From Agroathelia rolfsii (Eukaryota > Basidiomycota > Agaricomycetes > Amylocorticiales > Amylocorticiaceae), in contig JABRWF010000002.1 in the NCBI GenBank assembly GCA_018343915.1, positions 4,340,001-4,404,000 on the forward strand: a stretch of 64,000 nt of DNA, given 5' to 3'. The first letter of the stretch is position 1. Each line of letters opens with the position of its first letter. Of the stretch, positions 34,601 to 45,747 are shown one piece after another. A program made the translations under genes and the position numbers. Below the pieces are notes generated by a model. That model worked only from the letters and a program-made list of their open reading frames with translations, had not been told where the DNA came from and did no database searches.

Positions 34601-34953
34601 TATAATTGTTGCATGTTAGGCCTGAATCTTGCCTGAACTTAGTTTATAGGGTCTTGATGCTCTTATGCATGCGCTAAATACTTGGAATGGCGGCGTAATT
34701 CTAATTTCCCACGACGAAAGGTTTATTACAAAGGTGGCTAAGGAGGTACGTCTCATCGTGTTATTCTTCCAGATCATTTTCTGAATAGACTTATAGCTCT
34801 GGGTCTGCGGCGATGGCACTGTTTCCAAGTTCTTTGGCGATGTTACAAGCTACAAGGCAAGTGGACACATTTGTGAACTTTGCGCGACTTTAAGCGATCT
34901 AATGTACTTTCTCATAGAAACTTATTGTCAGCAATATTAAGACTGGACCTTGA
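31607..34953 (+). CDS. GCN20: GCN20/ABCF3-type ATPase with two ABC domains
   Basis: About 18 exons, roughly 730 residues. ATG 31607 ([16 protein letters not shown]) starts the N-terminal Gcn1-binding domain (with [19 protein letters not shown]). ABC domain 1 has [28 protein letters not shown] and [10 protein letters not shown] followed by ID; DEPSN is the form also seen in yeast Gcn20. The linker includes [16 protein letters not shown] domain 2 has [23 protein letters not shown] and [11 protein letters not shown], then ISHDERFI. There are no membrane segments. Gcn20 with Gcn1 binds ribosomes and activates the eIF2-alpha kinase Gcn2 under amino acid shortage. The last exon (VTSYK, then [11 protein letters not shown]) is joined across a GC-AG intron at 34857-34917. 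Confidence 0.92.
34857..34917 (+). other. GC-AG intron (61 nt) in GCN20
   Basis: Donor AAG/GCAAGT, the textbook GC-AG form, and acceptor CTCATAG. Removal joins FFGDVTSYK to [11 protein letters not shown] and the stop at 34951, the usual end of fungal homologues. Confidence 0.75.
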
Positions 34954-35042
34954 AGATAGTATATCGCTTCCCAGCACGTACATCTGCATCTCTTATATCG
35001 ATTTTGATTGTACCACGATACACTTGATATCTAATACAGCAA

Positions 35043-35168
35043 ATGATAGATAAAGTGAAATACCTACAGAAGTTGTCGACATTCGAAGAAGCCTTTTCCT
35101 CCTTTCTTGAACCGAAATTCTCATTACCGGAAGGAGCATGGGTGAATGTACCAGCGATTAACACTTAG
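35043..35168 (+). CDS. Possible small protein or terminal exon (41 residues)
   Basis: ATG 35043 gives MIDKVKYLQKLSTFEEAF and ends VNVPAINT at the stop 35166-35168. The composition (helix with Phe, Glu and Lys, then LPEGAWV) looks like real protein, unlike other short frames nearby. A CAG precedes the ATG context (TACAGCAAATG), so it could be the last exon of an unseen gene or of an alternative GCN20 3' end. I do not recognise it. It lies 90 bases after the GCN20 stop. Confidence 0.28.
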   Translation: MIDKVKYLQKLSTFEEAFSSFLEPKFSLPEGAWVNVPAINT

Positions 35169-38100
35169 ATTACCGTCCATTTAGCTTCCCTCGGGATAGA
35201 GGTCTTAAAACTGATTCGTTGCGACGGCCGTGCATAGATTCAGTAATAATTTATACATATTTAGCCTTTGTTCGTCATAAAATATGGCGCAGGGACTCTT
35301 TCATGGATAAGTATCCACATGCATGTGCCCACACCACATCATGTTTGAGGATGCCCTGAAAAAGAGCCTGCTTATCACACGCTAACATGGATATGATCCT
35401 GACGGTAGCCACGATGATGATGGTGGTGGTGATGGTGATGATGAATTGGATCCTTATGGCAAGACCGCGAGGACGAGATAACCTAGAGCCGCAATTATCT
35501 TCATCATGATTACCATCGTAATCGCTTTCATCATCCATCTATCAAAATATATCAATATCCATCCAGTATAATTCCAAGTGCTGGTATAGATCATGTTCCC
35601 CCCATCTCTCCAGGCTGCCATGATCACCATATCAACCTCGCACCGCCGTATAACACGACACGTACCCGTTGACGCATAGAGTAAGGATGTTCAGCAAAAT
35701 ACTGTAAACAACAGCATCAGCAAAACGGCAATCAAGATCATCAACATGCCCGGAAAGCTTCTTTTTGTTTCTCTCTGGCTCAACCTCAGTTTAGTTATTT
35801 CCAACATTCAAATTGGAACTGAATAGGTAGGTGACGTCGATGGAATTGAATAACTACGGATCAAGTGTATACGTATTTCAAGAAACTGAGAAGAATTAAG
35901 AAGAAAAAAAGTTAATCAAGACTCTGACAAAAAGTAAACTGACACGGTTCACCTCCTCCAATCAACAAATATCCTGTGTATGGATGAAGGTTGTATATCA
36001 AAACTGACGTGGAACACATCCAGTTGAGGGCTCTAAGGAACGTAAACTCGGACGTAATACGACGCGGGGAATTTTAGATTGGCACTCATATGCTCAACAA
36101 ACTCAAAATAACGGTCAGCACCGATCAAGTTGTAACACTGGCAACACACCTGATAATTTATCCTTGCGATTTTTTTCCCTCACCGAACCCTCCTTATATT
36201 AACATCAACCGAGAGCCACAGCTCTCTATCCGCCGCCGCCTAGCTGGGGGCGAAACAGGGGAAGAACTCCGGAGGTTTCGTTTCCCGGCCTATGACAGTG
36301 AGTATATGCGGTTGATAGTTGCTCGTTGGCCGGCTTGTGCGATGACGAGCACATATATTTGCGATTGATCAGTATACACGCATGATTATTACAGCTTTAA
36401 AGCTTCCTCAAGCTGGCAATCCATCAGAGTTCTCTTCGGAGTTTTTTTAATTTTTTATTGGCAGTCATCGTACTCATTCACATGTACCGACTAATCACTG
36501 TCAGCTATGTTCCAACCAGCCTAGGTGACGCAACCTGTCCGGTGGGCGAGCGTCGGTCTGTTAATGGATGGATGAAATCATGCATCTTTAGGGTTCAATT
36601 TTATACGGGTCGCCCGGTAGGGCATCCCGTCCGCCGAGTCAGGCTGCCCACATTAGTGGCATCATGCATCGACTTCCATCACTGTCACCATCATATAAGT
36701 ACTATACTGTACACTGCTAGTACTATATCCTATTGCGCAGTTTAGAGTTCAAGTTAATCCGACCGATAGTGCGAAGAGGAAGGGCTTGTTAACTTCACAT
36801 CGAAAAAAAGAAGAGGAAGGAAAACTCGAAATCGAACAACGCAACTCACGGAACTTTCACTATGGAAAAGAAAAACAGAAAGGCTCGAGCTTTTTGAAGA
36901 AGACCGTGTGACATCATGGTGTCTTTTATGTTCACCGCCCAACGGCCGGGGCCCACGGTGCTTGTTGTCCTTGTGTCTATGTACGTGTACCGGGTATTAG
37001 ATGTGTATCGCAGCTGCAGCAGCTACCGATTCAATATGCCGTTTTGTTATCAATCTCACGACTATTCTTAGCGTAGACGTGATTCATTATGAGATAAGAG
37101 GACATGTTGTGGTAGTACGTATAGTCCCAAGTAAAGCACACCGGACCGAGATCACTGGGTGTCATGATATATGCGCGATATAGATCAATCAATCTAATAT
37201 ACCGGCAGTAAGCAACTGACTACCTACCAACTATCTAGTACATATGAAGTGCATAGTGTTCATATATGTATATGTTGTTTCCAAAACTCTAACTTGTATT
37301 GTACTAGTACCATGTCGTGTCCGAGTCGCATTGTGCCATGTCCGCCGTTGGAGTAATAATGGTCATATCAAATAATTAATGAGCATCGTGGTGTGAGCTG
37401 ATTCCGAATGCAATAAAGCACAGGCGTGTGGCTTGGAGAGAGATATAAAACATTAAATATATACTTATCTAAGTTGGATTCACTAAGTATATTCAACTCG
37501 CACACCTGACTAGCCAACTGAACTTGAATGTAAGGGTATTGTGCCAGTGATAGTAAGCATCTCCTATTTACAGCAAGCGCTCAGCTGTCAATAAGGTCAT
37601 TAACGAGTCTAGTCGTGTGATCAACATTATGTGGCCTAGAACTAGTGATCATGTAAACTTTTCAATACATGCCAGTCTATATTGGCAATGCTCCTTAGTT
37701 CAAACAGAATTCAACATACACAAATGCGTAGAAAATGACTTTATATTACTGTATGGCCAAGAGACAATATGTATGTACTCAATATATGAAAGAATGAGTG
37801 CCCAAAAGAAAACGAGCCTATTATATGGCATCATCTATCTACGTATGTGCATGCATACACCAAAATATAAGTAAATGTTAGAATAATTCGGAATGTCTAC
37901 ACGGTAGGTATGAAGTCGGAAGAAAAAAGTGTGTCGATACGACCATCGTCCGCCGATCAGTGGCATCAGTGTCTTCACACGCACGCATACACGCACACAG
38001 GCAAAGAGTGGTGAGGTACACACACACATACACACACCGATCATAGACAGTCCAAGAATGATTTGAAATCGAAAAAAGGCATAAGACAAAAAGGACATTA

Positions 38101-38639
38101 CAAGTGAAAAGAAAATGAACCCTCGATCTCTCTTCATCTAGGCGAGATGGATGGAGGGATTCGTCATCACAAGTGAAAATGAAAAAGAGACGGTCAATGG
38201 GTGGTGCGTCGTATGGCAGGAGACATTAGAAGGTAAGAACATGTCAGGATGGGGGGGGGGGTAACGAGAAACAGCGAACATGGTATATAGTATATAATGA
38301 TAAAAGACATGAGAGAGACAAGATGGGCACGCTCTAGGGACGGATGGTAGTGAGAAGAAATTGTAAAGAGGCCCAGACTGGATCAGGATGAGTAAGGACG
38401 ACGGTGATGATGATACAAACAGGCATACAAAAGCAAGAGGGGACAGGAGAAAAGAAAGAGAGAGAGAGAAACATAAGGTCATTATTATTATCGATCAGAG
38501 TCGGAAATCGTGAGGGGATGCGCGAGAGAAGGGGCAGAGAGGACATGCAACACAGTCAGAGAAGGTGAGGATGGGGTATGCGCGTGTGAGAGTAAGAGAG
38601 AAAGGCAATATTAAAAAGATGAGCGCTGAGCAACGGGGA
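35169..38639. other. 3.5-kb intergenic region, no gene supported
   Basis: No frame shows recognisable protein, and I could not assemble spliced exons. It contains a GAT/GGT triplet run (35411-35443), a CA-rich tract (37978-38036) and a run of about 11 G near 38251. The right part (38200-38640) is probably the 3' untranslated region of the FYVE gene. Part may hold promoters or noncoding transcripts. Confidence 0.5.
35411..35443. repeat. GAT/GGT trinucleotide microsatellite
   Basis: A run of GATGATGATGGTGGTGGT type triplets. On the minus strand one frame would read as ten histidines, but no start or flanking conserved protein supports a coding role. Confidence 0.7.
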
Positions 38640-39913
38640 TCAGAAGGTAGACATGGGGTGCAAGCTCCGCGAGGGCTCGGGCTCGAGAGCACAAGGACGG
38701 CGAGTTTGGAATTCTGAAAATAGCAGCAATTATAATCAGTCAATAAACCAATAATAGCGTGACATGACACTTACCACCATCAACAATGACAGGATGGACT
38801 CTACGCGACTTCTCGTCTTCCTCGTCTTGCTCCACTAGCGCCTCAAAGATAGATCCGGTGCCCTGGGTAGCCAACAGATCAGACTTGGGTTTGGGCTCCC
38901 ATCGTCCTCCGCCGAGAGCCTTGCACAGGGCACTGGCGCGGCGCAAGGGGTAGGCGTCGAGTTCACCATAGGATGGCTCATCAAGCAAGGCCATGTCCAC
39001 GTAATGAGGGTAGTGGGTCTGAGGAGGGAAGCGACGAAGCGCAAGCGAATTTGAGGAGTTCGACGTGGACGTAGGAGTCGAATGGGTTGGCAATGGCAAC
39101 GAACCGCTAGGGGGTGGTGTCGAGACTGCCGAGGAAAGAGAGGATGTGCTGCCGTCGGAGGAGCGGCTCAAATGCTTCTTGCGGCGGACAGGGATGGATC
39201 GTCGTGAGGAGTGTGAGGAAGTAGCCGTAGTTGAAAAGGAGGATGAGGCAGATGCAGATGCGGTCGTCGAGGGGCATTTGGCCAGGCCATGGATTTGGTC
39301 GTGGCAGTCATCACACACACGGCTGTCGCATACGAGCGAGTTTCGTGTAGCATAAGTAAAGATGGACACATTGCGTGGTGGGTGCAAGAAGGGCAAGTTG
39401 GACGTATCCAAAAGGGGGGTGGTACGAGAGGTGCATTTGGCACAGAATACGCCTCCACACTTGCGACAGTGCTGTTGAGGGAATAGATAGTCAGTCAGAC
39501 ACACAATTTCCTTGCCAGGGTTGATGATACACGTACATGGCGACGCTCAAAGAGACCGAAGGGTCTGCGACACAAGAAACGGTCGCATTGACGCGCTAGC
39601 GAGTCAGCCTGGGATGGATGCATGAGAACAAGATAGCAGGATATATGCGCATACAGTGGCGTACCTTCCAGAGATGCTTTGGGAGGAGTACAGCCAAGTG
39701 CTCATTGCTTCTCAGCGGGACTGCAGCGGGTTTTCTGGAAGCAGTGCTGGAGCCAGAGGCATCGAGGGCACATTGGAGACTCTGGGTGAGAGAGGGGATG
39801 GAAGACGAGGAACTGGAGGCGGATGAGACAAGGGCGTGTTCTAGACGCGCAGGGTCAGTGGCCCGGGGAGAAGTTGGGTGGGATGGAGCAGCAGCGGTAG
39901 ACAGACCAGGCAT
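38640..39913 (-). CDS. FYVE zinc finger protein
   Basis: Four exons. ATG 39913 (MPGLSTAAAPSHPTSP); an in-frame ATG 51 bases... upstream in the same reading adds a Ser-rich leader and cannot be excluded. After a Ser/Ala-rich N-terminus the FYVE domain reads LWKAD (the WxxD motif), CDRFLC, FERRHHCRKCGGVFC (the R+HHC+xCG core), AKC, then VCDDCH, giving eight zinc ligands. The exons are joined at RRH/HCRKC. The finger binds phosphatidylinositol 3-phosphate, which suggests an endosomal or vacuolar site. The rest is low-complexity Ser/Thr/Pro sequence followed by a conserved-looking YVDMALLDEPSYGELDAYP and an acidic patch; it ends HPMSTF after a last intron. No lipase, RING or GEF domain is visible, so the job is unknown. 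It has a very GC-rich upstream region (40080-40400). Confidence 0.85.
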
Positions 39914-42861
39914 GATGTAGGTGAATAAGTGCAACGATGAGGATGAGGACGACGACAACGACGACGATGGCAAAGGGAAGTGTGATGAGCAAAAAGGGCG
40001 GGGCAGACGAGCAAAGCGGCAGGAAGCAGCCTACGAGGGGGGTCTGTTTGTAGCAGAGGCTTAAAAAGGCCCATATGAACTACCCATCGCCTTCGCAGAC
40101 GGAGCCAATTGCCGTTTTGGGATTCCAACTTGGCCACGCCGCGTGTGGAGAGATCTCAGATCCTTCCGTCTGTGTCACACCGGTCACAGACCCGATCTGA
40201 TCTGGCTTGGCCTGGCTCCGTCCCTGGCGATGCGGCGTGTTCCCTGAGGAATGAGCCCATCCGTCCCACCCCCTCTCTTATCGCCCCATGCTGCCATCGC
40301 TGGCCCCGAGGGTTGTTGGCCCCAGCGGGTCCACACTCGCTGTTGGCTGTCTGCCTGGCTTCCTGGCAGAGAAAGCAAGGTGGGGTGCATTTAGGCAATT
40401 AAATTGAACAGAGAGGGGGTAAAAGCAAACAAAAATGGAAAATTAGCAACAAAAAAAAAAACAAAAAAAAAAAAGCAGAGCCACCTCCTTGCCACTTTTC
40501 CCGATGGGACCGTTGCTCCCTCGGCTAGCCTATTCTGTCGTCTCACCCAATGAGTGAGCTCACAAGAGACGAGACGAGACCCGACACGACCCCCTGGATA
40601 TGATGATGCGTCGATGATGATCGTGCTACTCCTCGGTTTCCCCTCTGCGTCCGCGTCCCCACCGTTGCCGATTTGCATATCCCTCTCATATAGCTGATAC
40701 ATCCGCCGTCTTCGCGGAGCGCGAGCAGCCACACAGCCCAGTGCCTGCATGGGATGTTCCCTTGTCGAGTCGCAAATCAAATTGACATTGCTATTGCCGA
40801 AACTGTCATGCATGGGTGTGAACGAAATGAAGCGAGAGAAATACATGATAACATTATAGCTAGAATTGACCCCACTTGGTGTCACCGTCGCTGCGTTATC
40901 CCGTTCAAGCGACAGAAAAGCCTATCGTGCACGGACGTCATGTCGGGGAGGGGGGGGGGCGGGGGAGCCCTATTGATTTTGATACGCCACGATCAGCGCT
41001 GGCTCTTAACCCAATGTCAAAACGTCAAACCTTTTTTCGGCTTCTCGTCACCAGTGAGCTTAGCCACAGTCTGTCCACCTATACAACACAATTCCAGAAA
41101 ACAAAATCCACTCTGGCGTAAATCACTTGCTAAGCTCTATAGCCTTTCAGACTCTTGATACTTTTACTTTGGCATTTCGTTGGGAAAAAAAAAAGAAAAG
41201 AAAAGAGGAGCTCAAATCAAAATAGAGAAACACCATAGAGACATCTCATCTCCACCCGTCCAACCACGTCCCGTCACCACACCGACAACTTCCCGTAACC
41301 ACCAACCACAACCGCCAACTAGATCGTCGGCATTCTGATCATCAAGTGCCCCCCCCCCTCACCTCTCCTTCCTATTTGATACATATGCGCCTCATTTTCC
41401 CTCAAGCCCTCTCTTCCTCCGAGTTGTTTTCTGCTCGGCAACTGCCGGTTTCTCTTCTGCTCACAGATTCATTTTGGTCGGTTGTCCAATATGCCAATTT
41501 TTTTCCCGCCCGCGTATCACAGTGACCATGCAAACACATACGCATATACAGCAAGAAGCACAAGAAAGAAGTCCTGGGCAAAGAATAAAAATAAATAAAT
41601 AACGATCAGTAATTGGCTGTGTGCGTGTGTGATGTGCCGTCAATATTTCCGTTCTCCCGCGCGCACGCACACGGACGCAGTGAAATAACTAAAGTGCTGG
41701 GCCGCCGGAGCTTGCAGGCCGTGTGCAACATTCTATCTCGAAACGTCCATTTCGTTCCTGTTTCTTTTCTTTTTTTCCCCTCCTTTTTCAAGGTGGGCGG
41801 AACGGATCTGTCCTCGTTGACTCTTTAGCAAATTCAAGTTTGGATGTAAGGCCCCTTTCATGTAAACGACGGCTTTGTAAAATGAAACTTTGTATGGATG
41901 ATATTGTTTCCGTATACTTATTTATGACCCTACGAAATAGCCATTCCAATAGCAGATGATGGGTTCATGGGGTATTTACATTGACTACAAGTTGACGATG
42001 ACCACACCGTACATCATCTATGATTCATCCATCTACATCCATATGCATATCCAATACCCGTCCCGGTACCTCGATGCAATGCATCATCATATGCTCTCAC
42101 AAGCCCGAGGGGGAACAAGAAAGAGTAAACGAAGCGACGCGGAAAGAAGTGAAGAAAAACAAAGGAAGGTGACATCGATGACAACTCGAGAGACCACATG
42201 TTTCTCTTCTTGATCATTCTCCATAACTACCTACTCACCCGTCTACACATTCACACACTCACCAAGCTTATATGTCAAGAAAAATAAAATAAAATCACAT
42301 CGATGAATCGATGGATTAGACACAACACAACACAGCAGGCCTTGCAATTGATGCACACACATCTGATGGCTGATCGATGATATCATACATTGATGATGAA
42401 CGGATGCAGCCAGAGCTTTACTGGCCTATCCTGGCCCTAGTAATTTTGATGGGCACGGGCATAAATAAATGACTGCCTAGGTTTCTACTAACTATATATC
42501 CCCGTAAGGACCGTAGTGCATCAGTGTGTTATATATAATATTACATAGACGCCCGGGAAGACTCCGTCTACGGAAACACGCCGCGTCTGGCGTGGATTGG
42601 GAGGACGACAGATGTGGATGGTGTGTCCCCAACCTGTGGATCTCCTACAAACACTAACCCTAGGGCAGTGTAGTGTTATCCCCCACTTCAGTACTAGGAC
42701 GCTACATGGGCAGTACAATGGGTTTTATTTCTTCGATCTCCCCTTGTCCTCCTCGGCTTGCCTCTTCTTGCCAACGCTCCTTGTTACTGTAACGTTGTCG
42801 TAGCGTGCCATCTGTATAGTACTGATATGTTCCATCCGACCACTACAACACAAGAGTTTTT

Positions 42862-42881
42862 AAAAAAAAAAAAAAAAAAAA
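42862..42881 (+). repeat. Run of 20 A
   Basis: Uninterrupted A homopolymer between GTTTTT and CTCCCCC. I see no gene or retrocopy upstream, so this is not good evidence of retroposition; length may be inaccurate in the assembly. Confidence 0.8.
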
Positions 42882-45498
42882 CTCCCCCGTTCCAGGAAAA
42901 GTAAGAATATCCCGGCTCGCTTATCGAGTGAAGGAAAAATGAGGGACACAGTCACATTGTACATTTTTACATGTACAGATATCGCATGGGAAAATCACAT
43001 TTTTCTCTTTCTCCCTAGCCGACGATATATACGTATATGCGTATATGGGTCCAAGATGGCCTAGACAGCCTGGACACAGTGCATAGAAGTGATGATGATA
43101 ATAACAAAAATAATAAAAATTGATGCGCGTGTGTCAAGTTTATAATCGCCGGAGGGTCTCGTGACCTCGTGATCATACATGCCCTGCCGCATGTTGTGAT
43201 GGCGGATTCATTATCACTTTTTTCAATTTATTTCAATTCACCATTCACGAGCCGGACGAGATGCGAATGAATGAATCGATGTATTTCGGCGGACAGAAGG
43301 CAAGAAAAGAAGATAAACAGACGCTCGAGAAGGACCAACAAGCGATGACAGCGTCGATCGATAATCAACCGGATATCTTCCCCCCTTATTCCCTTTTCAT
43401 GCATTGGGTCTTATAGACGAACGTTTCATCGATAGTAACATCTATTACCCCGCCCTCCTTGTTGTGATCAACTCAAGGGTAAACGCGACATGCGGGGTTG
43501 GATTATGTTGCAAGTCTCCCCTGCAAGGGTCGAACTCGAAATCATCATAGGAATCTACTAACTGAAAGTAGTTCGGTGGCTGGCCTTGGATATAATGAAT
43601 CTATCACGGTAAAAGCACTCATATGACTAGGTGCATGTATGCGTGCCCCCCTGAGGGAATGAAAATCAATCGACCTGGCGCCCATAGTTACCTTGTTATC
43701 TAAACCTACAAGAGTGTATTATACACGCTACTCATATGCGCTTACAAATGGCTCAGCTGATACTAATTATGGACTGGTGTGGTCTGTATATTTTTTGGCT
43801 CGATTAAATGGCGGCGACGCCACCCCCGTTATCATCTCCCTCCATCTCTAAATGGCCTGGCCCAAACATCCACCTCGGACTTGCTTCTTTTCTTTTTCTC
43901 CTTACTTCACAGACTGTCAGTGTCAATACTAGTGATCTGGTGATACCGGGAGCCCTTACCGACATCGCCATTTCGCACAGGTCACATTGAGCTCTTAGAT
44001 CACGGCCTGATCAAAGCACCAAGCAAAGGAACAAGTCAAACCTCGAAGGTTTTTCGGCACACGCCATAAGCCCGCATGATTTCCAGGTTGATTATCACAC
44101 CCACACACCCATAGATGCGTCTACCCACTGCCCATGGTAGAGTTCTCTCAAAATTTTGTATATAGTCTGTATAAAAACACGTGCCAGCGAGATGGTAATC
44201 GCTGCTGCTTTTTTGCACACCAGCACACACACGGCGTGTACTCTCAGACGGCCGTTTTCGTCCAGTCACATTTCAAAGTTGCTATAACTCTCTTTCAGTG
44301 TGTCTTTGATACCATCACATCGTAGTGTTCGTGTTCCAGGTAGGACTATTAGATCTCGTATCTCGACTCATCAAGTCTACATTAGGTATCATGCATCATA
44401 TGGTATTCATCATGACGAGGCTAAAGACGGACTGGATGTTGTCGTACTACTGTTAGTCTGTCTTCTTATGCGTCATTAGGGTCGAGGTATATATGACGAC
44501 GATTGAGATAGTTATAACACTCAGGCATGGTGCTATTGTTGATCTTGAACTTGAATGTTGCAATTATCAAATATCGTACTGAATATGGGATTTTATTACT
44601 CCTCTTATTCACTTAGACACTTATCTCTGTCAAGCTCTCAATCAAGTTGATCATGACATTGATCATTTATTTTCTGACTGAATTGACTTGGTCATGGCTG
44701 GTTGCTTTGGATTCGTCATCGCTCTACGTCAATCTCCAGCACAACAAAATATATGCTTGGTCCTCTTGGTCACCCAAGCCCCCAGTACATTCGCACAATC
44801 AACACTATATATCCCTTGCTCGGACACAACAAGTTGGACTGTCAATCAACGCGACTACCACAAACGTCTATATCCGAATCAAACTTGCTATAGAAGGTCA
44901 GACAGAACAGATGGGGGATACCATTCACTATTAAAGTTCCATCATTACACATCATGATCACAGAATTCCAAACGACAACGATAGACAGCTACCGCAGCAA
45001 CAAAAAGGAGGAACCAACGGCCGCTGTATATATAACTCACGCCGTTGTCCATATGGATTGGACCGTATCATGACTCGCCGATAGTACTCCGGCGGCAACC
45101 AGCGGTGTTCAACATCCAGCGTTTAACTATCCTCATGGTGATTTCTATACAGCCTTTCTCTGTGATATTTCTAACTCTAACTTCTTTCTCTTCCCGCATC
45201 GGGAACACCCAGACCCGGTGCATGTTACACCGGGTGTGATAACACAGCAAGACAAACGGATGGGATCATACTATAACTGCTTAAGCTCAATGACATGTAA
45301 AATTCCGAATAAGCGGCGCGCTGATGTGACGATTTCACAGGACCTACATCCCCAACCGGGTATATATGTGTGCACGTGATAATAGAAATAAGCATGATGT
45401 ACAAGATTCACGTATGATGGTCCCTCTAGGACGCAGTGCAACTCGGTAAGTATATTCTGACCCAGGAACACTAATACCAGCGGGGCTAGCCGCCCGTT

Positions 45499-45525
45499 CT
45501 TTTTATTTTTTATTTTTATTTTTAT
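45499..45525. repeat. ATTTTT microsatellite
   Basis: About four copies of a TTTTTA unit, slightly irregular, in the gene-poor region. Confidence 0.75.
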
Positions 45526-45721
45526 AGAACGGCGGCAGCAATGACGATGCAGAGCACATGCACCCTCTGCCCATCGCATCATCATCGTCCAGCTGTCGGT
45601 ATTTCCCCGAAAATACAAATAGGATGACCTTGACCATGAATATAGACGCATATAGACAGGATCATGACAGTTTTACATACGCGAACCGGTTGTAATAGGT
45701 ATTTGCACATTTGAATTTAGG

Positions 45722-45747
45722 GTACGTGCGTACGCGTACACGCACGC
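45722..45747. repeat. 26-nt alternating purine-pyrimidine tract
   Basis: GTACGTGCGTACGCGTACAC and the next six bases alternate purine and pyrimidine without exception and are nearly palindromic. Such CG-containing tracts can take up the Z-DNA form. Shorter ones lie near 41620 and 41660. Confidence 0.7.

Noticed and set aside
35275..35538. 87-residue minus-strand frame and a ten-histidine reading
   Set aside because: It is driven by a GAT/GGT microsatellite, and no splice form or conserved protein emerges.
42862..42881. Poly-A tail of a processed retrocopy
   Set aside because: No intronless coding sequence or target duplication is found upstream.
43500..43580. tRNA-like bases (GGGTCGAACTC) on one strand
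   Set aside because: The five-base T-stem does not pair and no acceptor stem or D-arm fits.
43808..43990. 60-residue plus-strand frame starting MAATPPPLSS with a hydrophobic part
   Set aside because: No family resemblance, no splice continuation, and other frames of similar length are common in this region.
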